From positions 1-47,713 of the forward strand of contig CAMHIP010000005.1 of the NCBI GenBank assembly GCA_946185205.1: a stretch of 47,713 nt of DNA. The letters run 5' to 3'. Source of the DNA: an uncultured Bacteroidales bacterium. Its GTDB lineage: Bacteria > Bacteroidota > Bacteroidia > Bacteroidales > UBA932. Positions 33,803 through 42,806 of the stretch are shown here, one piece after another (the first letter of the stretch is position 1; every line of letters starts with the position of its first letter). The notes below the pieces were generated by a model. The model ran no database searches. It was not told where the DNA came from and was given only the letters and a program-made list of their open reading frames with translations. Both the position numbers and the translations under genes were made by a program.

Positions 33803-35774
33803 GGGCAGGCGTTTCCGGGGTTTCTTCCTTGCGGAGCCGGTCCTCGCCGTGCTTGCCGGCTTTGGGACCGAAAATCTTCTCGATATCGTCGGCCATGATG
33901 ACCTCCTTGTCGATCAGGAGTTCGGCAAGCTGCGTCAGTCCGGCCCAGTTGTCCGTCAGGATCTTGCGGGTCCGGGCCGTGACCTCGTCGATGAGGGCCT
34001 TGACTTCGGCGTCGATCAGTTCCGCCGTCTTCTCGCTGTAGGGCTTGGTGAACTCGTAGTTGCCGGTGGCATCATAGAAGGACAGGTTGCCCACCTTGTC
34101 GCTCATGCCGTAATACGTGACCATGGCGTAGGCCATCTTGGTCATCCGCTCGAAGTCGCTCAGGGCGCCGGTACAAGGGACGCCGTTGTTGACCATTTCT
34201 TCGGCCACACGGCCGGCCACCAGACTGCACATGTCGTCCATCATGTCGGACTTGGAGAGCGTGACCTTCTCATCCGGAAGCATCCACGTGATGCCCAGGG
34301 CCTGTCCGCGCGGAATGATGGAGACCTTCAGCACGGGATCGCAGCCCGGCAGGAGCCAGCCGGCCACGGCGTGTCCCGCCTCATGGAAAGCGGTCAGACG
34401 CTTCTCTTCCGGCGACATGATCGTCTTCTTCCGCTCGATGCCGCCGACCACGCGGTCCACCGCGTCGGAGAAATCCTGGTTGTTGATGTCGGACTTGCCG
34501 CGGCGGGCGGCGGTCAGGGCCGCCTCGTTGCAGACGTTGGCGATATCCGCGCCGGAGAAGCCCGGCGTGTTCCTGGCGATCAGTTCCAGATCGAAGTCCG
34601 GAGCCAGTTTGAGCGGCTTCAGGTGGACCTGGAAAATCTCCTTGCGCTCATTGAGGTCCGGCAGGGTGACGTGGATCTGCCGGTCAAAACGGCCGGCGCG
34701 CATCAGCGCCTTGTCCAGGATGTCGGCGCGGTTGGTCGCAGCCAGCACGATGACGCCGCTGTTGCTGCCGAAACCGTCCATCTCGGTCAGGAGCTGGTTC
34801 AGCGTATTCTCCCGCTCGTCGTTGGACGAGAAGCCGACATTCTTGCCGCGGGCGCGGCCGACGGCGTCGATCTCATCGATGAAGACGATGCAGGGCGCTT
34901 TCTCCTTGGCCTGCGCGAACAGGTCACGCACGCGGCTGGCACCCACACCCACAAACATCTCCACGAAATCCGATCCGCTGATGCTGAAGAAAGGCACGTC
35001 CGCCTCCCCTGCCACGGCCTTGGCCAGCAGGGTCTTGCCGGTGCCCGGAGGGCCGACCAGCAGCGCTCCCTTGGGGATTTTGCCGCCCAGGGCGGTATAT
35101 TTCTTGGGATTCTTGAGGAAATCGACGATCTCCATCACCTCCTCCTTGGCGCCGTACAGGCCCGCCACGTCCTTGAAGGTCACATTGACCTTGTCCTTGT
35201 CGGCGAGCTTGCCGGTCGATTTGCCCACGTTGAACGGGTTCATCCCGCCGCCGGGACCGCCTGCACCGCCGCCGCCCATCTGACGGCCCATCCCCCGGAA
35301 CATCCAGCCCCAGAGCAGGACCAGCAGGACCAGCGGAAGGATCCATTCCAGCACATTGGCCCAGACCTTGGCATCATTCTCCATGATGACCTTGACCTGC
35401 GCTTCCGCAGGCAGCTCGGCATTGACGGCCGCGAATTCGTGTTCGGGATCGAATTTGGTGGAAGTCAGGAAGAAGAAATGGGGCGAGCGGGACGGCACCT
35501 TGCCGCCGACGAACTGGTCGGCATACTGGCCGAGCTTGTCCGGCCGGACCGTGACCGTGCCCTTGAAATCGTTGCGGACGAAATGAATTTCCTTGACATC
35601 GCCGTCCAGCATCATCTGCCGGACCTGCGTCCATTCTATTTTCTGCGGAGCGGGGCCACCTTGTGCAAACAGCATATAGCCGATGGCCACGAGCAGGATG
35701 ATGTAGAGCCACGAGAGATTGATACGGACAATCCTGGGTTTCCGTGGCTGGTTATTGTTGGGTTTTTGAGGCAT
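33789..35774 (-). CDS. ftsH: ATP-dependent zinc metalloprotease FtsH
   Basis: Hexameric inner-membrane AAA protease that degrades misfolded membrane proteins and regulators. 661 residues: two membrane helices (about 20-37 and 140-160), a periplasmic domain between, a Gly-rich linker, Walker A GPPGTGKT at 241-248, Walker [17 protein letters not shown] region, and the zinc site HEAGH (H464, E465, H468) with the third ligand Asp in TGALSDFER. The C-terminal tail is charged ([11 protein letters not shown]). In other Bacteroidetes rsfS usually precedes ftsH; here ftsH is divergent from birA with only 36 bases between. Confidence 0.97.
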   Translation of the reverse strand: MPQKPNNNQPRKPRIVRINLSWLYIILLVAIGYMLFAQGGPAPQKIEWTQVRQMMLDGDVKEIHFVRNDFKGTVTVRPDKLGQYADQFVGGKVPSRSPHFFFLTSTKFDPEHEFAAVNAELPAEAQVKVIMENDAKVWANVLEWILPLVLLVLLWGWMFRGMGRQMGGGGAGGPGGGMNPFNVGKSTGKLADKDKVNVTFKDVAGLYGAKEEVMEIVDFLKNPKKYTALGGKIPKGALLVGPPGTGKTLLAKAVAGEADVPFFSISGSDFVEMFVGVGASRVRDLFAQAKEKAPCIVFIDEIDAVGRARGKNVGFSSNDERENTLNQLLTEMDGFGSNSGVIVLAATNRADILDKALMRAGRFDRQIHVTLPDLNERKEIFQVHLKPLKLAPDFDLELIARNTPGFSGADIANVCNEAALTAARRGKSDINNQDFSDAVDRVVGGIERKKTIMSPEEKRLTAFHEAGHAVAGWLLPGCDPVLKVSIIPRGQALGITWMLPDEKVTLSKSDMMDDMCSLVAGRVAEEMVNNGVPCTGALSDFERMTKMAYAMVTYYGMSDKVGNLSFYDATGNYEFTKPYSEKTAELIDAEVKALIDEVTARTRKILTDNWAGLTQLAELLIDKEVIMADDIEKIFGPKAGKHGEDRLRKEETPETPAHENE

Positions 35775-35801
35775 CTTGTGTAATTTTGCTGGGCAAATAT
35801 A
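35758..35801. promoter_or_regulatory. Divergent promoters of birA and ftsH
   Basis: Plus strand: TTG (35758-35760), 20 bases, TAATTTTG (35781-35788) ahead of birA ATG 35811. Minus strand: TATATTTG (35801-35794), 20 bases upstream of ftsH ATG 35774. Each -33 region lies in the other gene's leader or coding start. Confidence 0.65.
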
Positions 35802-35810
35802 CTAACAAAA

Positions 35811-36440
35811 ATGGAACCATACGAGGGCAAGGCACAGATTCTATGGCTAGAAACGGCAGATTCGACCAATCACGTACTCCGGGAGCGCATGGCTAGACTT
35901 GACAATTTGTCAGTTATCGCCGCCAGGGAGCAGACGGCGGGGCGGGGCCAGGGCACGCATACCTGGTTCTCGACCCCGGGAGAGAACCTCACGTTCAGCA
36001 TCCTGTACCGCTTCGGCGCGGTCGGGACCCTGGCCGCATCCGACGCCCTGCTGATCACGCAGGTCACCACCCTGGCCCTGCGCGACTACCTGCTCGGCCA
36101 CGGCGTGCAGGCGCGCATCAAGTGGCCCAACGACATCTGGGTGGAAGACCGTAAGATCTGCGGCATCCTGATCGAGAACATCCTGGAGGGCGGCCTTGTC
36201 CGCGAAAGCATCGTCGGCATCGGATTGAATGTCAACGAGACCGGCTGGCCCGCCGAACTGCCCAACCCGGTCTCCCTGCGGGAGCTGACCGGCCGGCGGT
36301 ACAGCCCGGAAGAAGAGCTTCTTGCCCTGCATAAAGAAATCCGCCGCCGTTTCGGCATGCTTGCCTCCCCCGACGGCAGAAAATCTCTGCAAGAAGAATT
36401 CGGAAAATATATGTTCAGGCTCCGCGAAGCGCCGCAATAG
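35811..36440 (+). CDS. birA: Biotin--protein ligase, C-terminally short
   Basis: Attaches biotin to the biotin carrier of acetyl-CoA carboxylase and related enzymes. 209 residues, no N-terminal HTH (monofunctional ligase). Catalytic domain complete: TAGRGQGTHTWFS (44-53), KWPNDIWV (104-111) and KICGILIEN (115-123). It stops right after the EEFGKYMFRLREAPQ helix; homologues I know of about 245 residues continue with a small C-terminal beta domain, which is missing. The 3' end overlaps rpe on the other strand by 26 bases, so an end deletion or premature stop at this junction is likely. Confidence 0.9.
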   Translation: MEPYEGKAQILWLETADSTNHVLRERMARLDNLSVIAAREQTAGRGQGTHTWFSTPGENLTFSILYRFGAVGTLAASDALLITQVTTLALRDYLLGHGVQARIKWPNDIWVEDRKICGILIENILEGGLVRESIVGIGLNVNETGWPAELPNPVSLRELTGRRYSPEEELLALHKEIRRRFGMLASPDGRKSLQEEFGKYMFRLREAPQ

Positions 36441-37062
36441 CCGCAGCCGGATCCGCAGCGCCGAAAACGGAACTCCCCGCCACGGCGAGGCCCACGCCCG
36501 CTTCTTCGACCGTCCGGGCATTGGACAGGTTGATGCCGCCGTCGATCTCGATGAGGCCCTGCGCACCCCTGCGGCTGATCTCGGCCTTGAGTGCGGCCAC
36601 GCGGTCGATGGATTCGTAGATGAACTTCTGCCCGCCGAAACCGGCAAACACGGACATGATCAGGAAGTAATCCGCCTTCCCGATATAGGGATACAACTTC
36701 GACACCGGCACGTCCGGGTTGATGGCCACACCGGCCTTCAGCCCCAGCTCGTGCAGGCGGGCGATGTAACGCGAGGTATTGCGTCCCGCCGCTTCCCAGT
36801 GGAAAGAACACATCTGCACACCGTCCTGGGCCAGCTTTTCAAACCAGCGCTCCGGATGCACCACCATCAAGTGAGCGTCCATCGGAGCCGTGGCGATCCC
36901 AGCGACCTGGTCGATGACGGAGAAGCCGAAAGAAATGTTGGGGACGAGCGTGCCGTCCATCACGTCGAGATGGATGACGTCGCCGCAGCGGTTGACAAGC
37001 TGGATGTCCTTCTCCAGATGGAGAAAGTCCGCCGCCAGGATAGAGGGGGCAATCTGTAGCAT
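36415..37062 (-). CDS. rpe: Ribulose-phosphate 3-epimerase
   Basis: Interconverts ribulose-5-P and xylulose-5-P in the pentose phosphate pathway. 215 residues, TIM barrel: SILAADF, metal ligands H31/D33 (HLDVMDG), H64 (DAHLMV) and EIDGGI (Asp near 170), phosphate-binding VAGSSVF at the end. ATG 37062 is preferred over upstream 37095. 13 bases after dnaA, so probably co-transcribed with it; its tail overlaps birA. Confidence 0.95.
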   Translation of the reverse strand: MLQIAPSILAADFLHLEKDIQLVNRCGDVIHLDVMDGTLVPNISFGFSVIDQVAGIATAPMDAHLMVVHPERWFEKLAQDGVQMCSFHWEAAGRNTSRYIARLHELGLKAGVAINPDVPVSKLYPYIGKADYFLIMSVFAGFGGQKFIYESIDRVAALKAEISRRGAQGLIEIDGGINLSNARTVEEAGVGLAVAGSSVFGAADPAAAIAALRGA

Positions 37063-37075
37063 AATGTATTGTGGT

Positions 37076-38500
37076 TTAGCACGAAGCTTGCACAAGCATC
37101 GCTTCGATATCGGTCACGTATTTCTTGAAGACCTTGTCCGTGGCCATGAGGTCGGAGACCGTGGTGCAGGCGTGAAGGACGGTGGCGTGGTCCTTGCCGC
37201 CGATTTCCTGTCCGATCGTGGCGAGCGAACAGTTGGAAATGAGGTTGCGGCTCAGGAACATCGCGATCTGACGGGCCTGGACGATCTGGCGCTTGCGCGA
37301 CTTGGAGACCAGGTCCTCCCGCGTGATGTTGAAATACTCGCACACGGACTTCTGCACCTTGTCGATATCCAGGTCGGACTTCTCCTCGCCGACCAGGTTT
37401 TCCGTGATGGATCCGGCGAGTTCGAGCATGGACTTGCCCCGCTCCACGGAGGCATGGGCGATCAGCGAGATCAGGGCGCCTTCCAGTTCGCGGAAATTGG
37501 TCTTGACGCGCGTGGCCAGGAACTCCAGCACCTCTTCTGGGATCTGCACGCCTTCGCGCTCGGCACGGGACCGGAGCATCTGCAGGCGGGTCTTGTAATC
37601 CGGGTGCGTCAGCTGGACGGACAGGCCCCACTTGAAGCGGGAGAGCAGCCTTTCCTCGAAGTTCTGCAGATCGACCGGAGCCCGGTCGGAGGTGAAGATC
37701 AGCTGTTTGCCGCTCTGGTGCAAGTAGTTGAAAATGTTGAAGAAGGCGTTCTGGCAACCAGGCCCCAGCAGGTCCTGGATATCGTCCACGATCAGCACGT
37801 CCAGCTTCATATAGTAGGCCATGAAATCCGTGAGCTTGTTGAGCACGGACACGGCATGCATATAGGTCGTCTTGAATTCGTTCCCGGTCACGTAGAGGAC
37901 CACCTGGTCCGGGAAACGCTCCTTGATGGCGATTCCGATCGCCTGGGCGAGATGGGTCTTGCCCAGACCCGGCCCGCCGAAGATGAAGAGCGGATTGAAC
38001 ACCGTCTTGCCGGGAGCCGTGGCGATGTTCTCCCCGGCGGTCACGCCCATCTTGTTGCACTCCCCTTCCACCAGGTTGGCAAAGCAATAGACCGGATTCA
38101 GCCGGGGATCGATCTGGACCTTGTGCAGGCCCGGATAGATGAAGGGGCTGGGATGGGAAGAAGGACTGGACGGGATCGTCACCTGCGGATTGACCGGCGT
38201 CGGCGTGCGCTGTCCGGAGAAACGCATCTCGGGCTGGTTGCTGACGGGACGCACCATGTAACTCAGCTGGGCGTCTTCGCCGACCACGCGCTTGAGCGTC
38301 TTGCGGAGGACATCCAGGAAAGCGGACTCGACATACTCCTGGAAGAAGAGCGACGGGACCTCGACGGTCAGTTTGGAATCCTGGAAGGAGACGGCACGGA
38401 TCGGGCGGAACCACACCTTGAATTGCTGCGGCTCCACGATCTGCTCAATGATGTGCAGACAGTTATCCCAAATCTGTATGTGTCTCTCTTTCGATTCCAT
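37076..38500 (-). CDS. dnaA: Chromosomal replication initiator DnaA
   Basis: Binds DnaA boxes at the origin and opens DNA. 474 residues from ATG 38500: domain I (1-80, WDNCLHIIEQIVEPQQFKVWF), a short Pro/Ser linker (95-120), AAA+ domain with Walker A GGPGLGKT (175-182) and DDIQDLLG, and the C-terminal box-binding helix GGKDHATVLHA. The AT-rich gap upstream (38501-38845) holds its promoter region; a CATCTTTG sequence on the minus strand (38553-38546) is one base off the -7 box. Confidence 0.97.
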   Translation of the reverse strand: MESKERHIQIWDNCLHIIEQIVEPQQFKVWFRPIRAVSFQDSKLTVEVPSLFFQEYVESAFLDVLRKTLKRVVGEDAQLSYMVRPVSNQPEMRFSGQRTPTPVNPQVTIPSSPSSHPSPFIYPGLHKVQIDPRLNPVYCFANLVEGECNKMGVTAGENIATAPGKTVFNPLFIFGGPGLGKTHLAQAIGIAIKERFPDQVVLYVTGNEFKTTYMHAVSVLNKLTDFMAYYMKLDVLIVDDIQDLLGPGCQNAFFNIFNYLHQSGKQLIFTSDRAPVDLQNFEERLLSRFKWGLSVQLTHPDYKTRLQMLRSRAEREGVQIPEEVLEFLATRVKTNFRELEGALISLIAHASVERGKSMLELAGSITENLVGEEKSDLDIDKVQKSVCEYFNITREDLVSKSRKRQIVQARQIAMFLSRNLISNCSLATIGQEIGGKDHATVLHACTTVSDLMATDKVFKKYVTDIEAMLVQASC

Positions 38501-38845
38501 GAACGGGGGGACAAAAATCACCCGGCCTCAAGACCGGATCGCAATGCAAAGATGGAGGAAAAAAAAGTGAAAAAAATATTTTTTCGATATTGCGTTTTAA
38601 AATTTTTTGTGCTAAATCATAGATAAATGAGGTGCACCGAGCCGCTTTTCTAATCGCCTGATTTGCAAAGTTTTATAGTAATTAAAAGGGAATAAGTCTC
38701 ACAAGTCACCGACATTTACGTATTTAGAATTTATCTAAATAAGCATTTAAACGTTTTTCGCTAATGCAAACGGATTTGAGCACAAAAAACCACCATACCG
38801 CCCAAGATACGAGGAAATAAATTGGAGAAAACAAACGCCAAATCG
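38501..38845. other. AT-rich intergenic region upstream of dnaA; candidate oriC
   Basis: 345 bases without a gene, far more AT-rich than its surroundings (runs such as GAAAAAAATATTTTTTCGATATTG near 38569-38592 if read with gaps). It contains an inverted repeat TATTTAGA-ATTTA-TCTAAATA (38721-38741), a GGTGCACC palindrome (38631-38638) and two AATGCAAA words (38543, 38763). I find no exact TTATCCACA DnaA box. Position beside dnaA and the AT content fit an origin, but the boxes are missing, so this is a weak call. Confidence 0.3.
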
Positions 38846-39961
38846 TCAATCCACACGCGTGACCGTGTCTCCCGAAATTTTCACCAGGAAAGCATCAGGA
38901 TATTTTTTCCGGATGGCGGAAAGGTGCTTCCGCGCCCCGGCGGCGGTATCGCTCACGCCGATACAATATTTATACAGTTTCCTGCCCGGCACGATACGCG
39001 GCGTATATCCCATGAACTCCCGCGCCTTGGGATCCATCTTCCGGGCCACGGCGAAGATCTGGACGGCGTAGCAGTCGCCCGAACCTGCCGCCGGAGCCGG
39101 CTGCGTCTGCTCGGGTGCTTTCTTCGTATCGGTACGCGGCGCCCGCTCCCCTTCCGGGGCCGGCGCATCCACCGTCCCGTCATAAATCCCCTTGTATTCG
39201 CTGAACGCCTGGAAGACGCATTCCGCCAGCCGGTCCCGCTCATCGCCGTCGCGGAGCACAGCCAGGTCGCCGTCGTTCGAGATGAAGCCCAGTTCGAGCA
39301 GGACCGCCGGCATGGCCGTGCGCCAGAGGACCAGGAACGGGTCCTGCGACACCCCCCGGTCCGTCCGGATGGGACCGCCTTTCAGATGCTTCTCGGCCAG
39401 CTGCGCAAAACGGATGCTCTGCTCGAGGTTGGCGTTCTGCATCAGGTTCATGAAAATATAGGACTCGGGATCGTTGGGATCGAAGTCGCCGTACGTAGAT
39501 GAGTAGTCGTCCTCGAGCAGGATGACGGAATTCTCCCGCCGGACGATATCCATGTTGTTGGCGTACAGGTCGCGGTTCTTGACGCTGGACTGCCCCAGGA
39601 CATGCGCCGAAAAGCCGTTGGGCGAGCTTTTCGCGTTGGCGTTGATATGGATGGAAACGAAGAGGTTGGCGCTCGCGTCGTTGGCGATGTCCGCCCGGCC
39701 GCCGAGGGTCACGTAGCGGTCGTCGGTGCGGGTCAGGATCACTTTCACGTCCGGATAAGCGGCCCGGATCTTGTCCGCGAGGGCCTTTGCGATATCGAGC
39801 GTAAAGGTCTTTTCCTGTGATTTCTTGTCCCGGCTGACGGCACCGGAGTCCTTGCCGCCGTGTCCGGGGTCGATGACGACGGTGGAAAGCCGGAGACGGT
39901 CTCCCGCATGCAAAGCCACGCCAAACAGCACGGCAAAGAGGAAGCAGATTGTGCGTTTCAA
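38846..39961 (-). CDS. N-acetylmuramoyl-L-alanine amidase with SPOR-like tail
   Basis: Zinc amidase (Amidase_3) that cuts the peptide from MurNAc, used in cell separation. 371 residues with signal peptide (about 1-20). Ligands H34 (DPGHGG), E50 and H105 (SIHINA), catalytic E223 (LLELGFIS). An Ala/Pro/Glu linker (about 265-292) leads to a SPOR-like C-terminal domain (AVQIFAVARKMD...), which would bind denuded septal glycan. ATG 39961 is downstream of TATCTTTG. Divergent from lptD. Confidence 0.93.
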   Translation of the reverse strand: MKRTICFLFAVLFGVALHAGDRLRLSTVVIDPGHGGKDSGAVSRDKKSQEKTFTLDIAKALADKIRAAYPDVKVILTRTDDRYVTLGGRADIANDASANLFVSIHINANAKSSPNGFSAHVLGQSSVKNRDLYANNMDIVRRENSVILLEDDYSSTYGDFDPNDPESYIFMNLMQNANLEQSIRFAQLAEKHLKGGPIRTDRGVSQDPFLVLWRTAMPAVLLELGFISNDGDLAVLRDGDERDRLAECVFQAFSEYKGIYDGTVDAPAPEGERAPRTDTKKAPEQTQPAPAAGSGDCYAVQIFAVARKMDPKAREFMGYTPRIVPGRKLYKYCIGVSDTAAGARKHLSAIRKKYPDAFLVKISGDTVTRVD

Positions 39962-39997
39962 AAATATGTAGTATTTTTGTCGATTAATGCAAAGATA
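39949..39997. promoter_or_regulatory. Divergent promoters of lptD and amidase
   Basis: Plus strand: TTG (39949-39951), 20 bases, TATTTTTG (39972-39979) for lptD. Minus strand: TATCTTTG (39997-39990) for the amidase ATG 39961. The two promoters overlap, so strong transcription in one direction may hinder the other. Confidence 0.65.
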
Positions 39998-40013
39998 GGA
40001 AAATTTCCTTCAT

Positions 40014-42743
40014 TTGAAGAAAAGCGCCTTCATATTTTGTTGCTGGATACTCCTGCTGCTGACGTTCGCCGCGCCGGAAGCATCGGCTCAGTTGCGCCGC
40101 AACCGACGCGGCGGCACCGTCTATGGCGCCCGCGTCGAGAAGGAAACCGTCCAGCCGGACTCCGCCGCCCTGGCCCGCCGCGACTCGCTCCGGCAGGTGG
40201 ATTCCCTGCATCGCGCCGACTCCGTGGCCCTGCTGGGCAAGAGCTCGCTGGAGGTGCCGGCCTTCACCCACGCCGCGGACTCCATGATCAGCGACTTCTC
40301 GAACGGGCGGCGCAGGATCTACTACTACGGCGAGACCAGCGTCAAGTACCAGGACATGGAACTGACGGCCGGCTACATGGAGTATGACATGGACGACGGG
40401 ACCGTCTATGCCCGCGGCGTCTATGACAGTCTCGAAGGCGTGTGGAACAACAAGCCGGTCATGACCCAGGGCGGCCAGACCTACAACATGGAGGAGGTCC
40501 GCTACAACTTCAACAGCCGCAAGGCCCGGATCAAGAACATGATCACCAACGACGACGAGGGCATCCTGCACGGGCGGGACATCAAGATGATGGACGACCA
40601 CTCCATCAACCTCTCGCACGGCAAATACACGGTCTGCGAGGCCGACGACCCGCATTACTACGTGGAGCTGAGCGTGGGCAAGGTGATCAGCCAGACCAAG
40701 ACCACGGTCTTCGGCCCGGCCCACCTGGTCATCGAAGACGTGCACCTCCCCTTCGTCGGACTCCCCTTCGGCTTCATCCCCAAGCGCCCACAGCGCGCCA
40801 CCGGCCTGCTGATGCCGTCTTTCGGCGAGGAGGAGGCCCGCGGCTTCTACATGCGCGACCTGGGTATGTATTTCGTGTTCGGTGACCACTTCGACCTCTC
40901 CGTCACGGGCGACTACTACACCCTGGGATCCTGGGGCATCGACATCAATTCCCGCTACAAGGTCAACTACAAGTTCAACGGCAGCTTCTCCTTCAACTAC
41001 TCCAACGACCAGACCGGAGAAAAAGACTCCCCGGACTTCTTCCAGACCCGCAACTTCGGCCTGAAATGGTCCCATACGCAGGATTCCAAGGCGCATCCGG
41101 GCACGTCGTTCAACGCGTCCGTCAATTTCCAGAGCCCCTCCAACAGCCGCTACAACTCCCATTCCGTCAACGAGGCCCTGCAGAACCAGATTTCCTCGTC
41201 CGTGTCCTGGTCGCGCAACTGGAACGGGAAATTCAATCTCAGCATCAACGCCCTGCACAGCCAGAATTCCCGCGACTCGTCCTACACCTTCACCCTGCCG
41301 AACGTCACCTTCACGATGAGCACGATCTACCCCTTCAAAAAGAAGAACCGTGCCGGCAAGGAGAAATTCTACGAGAAGATTTCCATCGGCTACAATACGA
41401 CGCTGCAGAACAAGATCCATTTCAAGGCGTCGGAATTCGCCTTCAACCCCTCCATGCTGGACAAGTTCCAGAACGGCATGACCCACAATTTCAACATCGG
41501 TCTCCCGAACTTCCAGCTCTTCAAGTACATCAGCATCGCGCCTTCCGTCAACTACGGGCAGAACTGGTTCTTCCGCAAGACCGAATATGCCTACAATCCC
41601 GAGACGGACAAGGTGGAAGCCCTGCCCAGCCATCAGTTCAACACCCTGGGCATCACGCAGAACTATTCCGCGAGCGCCTCGATCAGCACCCGCCTGTACG
41701 GCACCTTCAACTTCGGCAAGCACCACCGGATCCAGGCCATCCGGCATGTCATCTCCCCTTCCGTCTCCATGTCCTGGAGCCCGGAGAAAGGCACCTACGC
41801 CAACGGTTACCGGACCCTGAACTATACCGACGCCTCGGGTAACGAGAAAGTGTACCAGTACAATATCTACGCGGGCCAGATCTATTCCGCGCCCTCCCGC
41901 GGGCAATCCGCCACCGCTTCGCTCTCCATCGGCAACAACCTGGAAGCCAAGGTGCGCGATTTCGCCGACACGACCGGCACCGGCTCCAAGAAGGTCAAGC
42001 TGATCGACCAGCTGACCATCAATACCAGCTACAACTTCCTGGCGGACTCGCTCAAGATGAGCAACATCTCCATGAGCATGTCCACGACGCTCTTCAACAA
42101 GATCAGCATCAGCGCCAGCGCCGGATTCGATCCGTATGCCATCAGCGACAAGGGGACCCGCTACAACCGCTTCGCCATCGCCAGCGGCCAGGGGCTCGCG
42201 CGGCTGACCAATTTCTCCGCCTCGGCCTCCTACTCCCTCTCCGGGAAAGGATCGATGAACGGCTACGACGGCACCGGATCCAACGGGCGGGGCAGTTCCG
42301 CGTCCGACTATTACCAGCGGATCTACTACCACCCCGTAACGGGCGAGTATATCCCGGAGGGCTGGGTGTATTACGCCAACCCCAACGTCCCCTGGTCCGT
42401 CAACCTGAGCGCCACGTTCTCGCTTTCGCGCGCGTACGCGTACGATAAGGAGTTGTCGAAGCTGACGCACAAGGACCGGATCACGGCGACGCTCAGCGCG
42501 TCGGGCAATATCAAGCTGACGCCCAAGATGTCCATCAACATCTCCTCCGGCTACGACTTCGTAGCCAAAAACCTGTCCACGACCAGCATCAGCGCCACCT
42601 ACGACCTGCACTGCTTCAACATCGCCGTGTCGTGGATCCCGACCGGGCAGTGGAAATCCTACAGTTTCCGCATCGCGGCCAACGCCTCTGCGCTCGCCGA
42701 CCTGCTCCGCTTCAAGAGAAGCAGCAGCTATTGGGATAATTAA
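40014..42743 (+). CDS. lptD: LPS-assembly protein LptD
   Basis: Outer-membrane beta-barrel that inserts lipopolysaccharide into the outer leaflet. 909 residues. The start is TTG 40014, which begins a clear signal peptide (MKKSAFIFCCWILLLLTFAAPEASAQ minus its end); no ATG is available nearer. An OstA-like beta-jellyroll follows (about 85-245: RRIYYYGETSVKYQDMELTAGYMEYDMDDGTVYARG), then the LptD barrel with VHLPFVGLPFGFIPKRPQRATGLLMPSFGEE and many alternating aromatic strands (FSFNYSND, SSSVSWSRNWNG). C-terminus ends RFKRSSSYWDN. Divergent from the amidase; rho follows on the same strand with its own promoter. Confidence 0.92.
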   Translation: MKKSAFIFCCWILLLLTFAAPEASAQLRRNRRGGTVYGARVEKETVQPDSAALARRDSLRQVDSLHRADSVALLGKSSLEVPAFTHAADSMISDFSNGRRRIYYYGETSVKYQDMELTAGYMEYDMDDGTVYARGVYDSLEGVWNNKPVMTQGGQTYNMEEVRYNFNSRKARIKNMITNDDEGILHGRDIKMMDDHSINLSHGKYTVCEADDPHYYVELSVGKVISQTKTTVFGPAHLVIEDVHLPFVGLPFGFIPKRPQRATGLLMPSFGEEEARGFYMRDLGMYFVFGDHFDLSVTGDYYTLGSWGIDINSRYKVNYKFNGSFSFNYSNDQTGEKDSPDFFQTRNFGLKWSHTQDSKAHPGTSFNASVNFQSPSNSRYNSHSVNEALQNQISSSVSWSRNWNGKFNLSINALHSQNSRDSSYTFTLPNVTFTMSTIYPFKKKNRAGKEKFYEKISIGYNTTLQNKIHFKASEFAFNPSMLDKFQNGMTHNFNIGLPNFQLFKYISIAPSVNYGQNWFFRKTEYAYNPETDKVEALPSHQFNTLGITQNYSASASISTRLYGTFNFGKHHRIQAIRHVISPSVSMSWSPEKGTYANGYRTLNYTDASGNEKVYQYNIYAGQIYSAPSRGQSATASLSIGNNLEAKVRDFADTTGTGSKKVKLIDQLTINTSYNFLADSLKMSNISMSMSTTLFNKISISASAGFDPYAISDKGTRYNRFAIASGQGLARLTNFSASASYSLSGKGSMNGYDGTGSNGRGSSASDYYQRIYYHPVTGEYIPEGWVYYANPNVPWSVNLSATFSLSRAYAYDKELSKLTHKDRITATLSASGNIKLTPKMSINISSGYDFVAKNLSTTSISATYDLHCFNIAVSWIPTGQWKSYSFRIAANASALADLLRFKRSSSYWDN

Positions 42744-42792
42744 AGAATTATTCCTATATTTGCACATCAAATCCTTCCGGCATTCGCCGGAA
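42731..42792 (+). promoter_or_regulatory. rho promoter and leader hairpin
   Basis: TTG (42731-42733), 21 bases, TATATTTG (42755-42762) overlaps the lptD stop. In the leader a hairpin TTCCGGC-ATTC-GCCGGAA (42775-42792) stands 14 bases before the rho ATG, a possible site for autogenous or attenuation control. Confidence 0.65.
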
Positions 42793-42806
42793 ACTAACCT
42801 TTCCAT

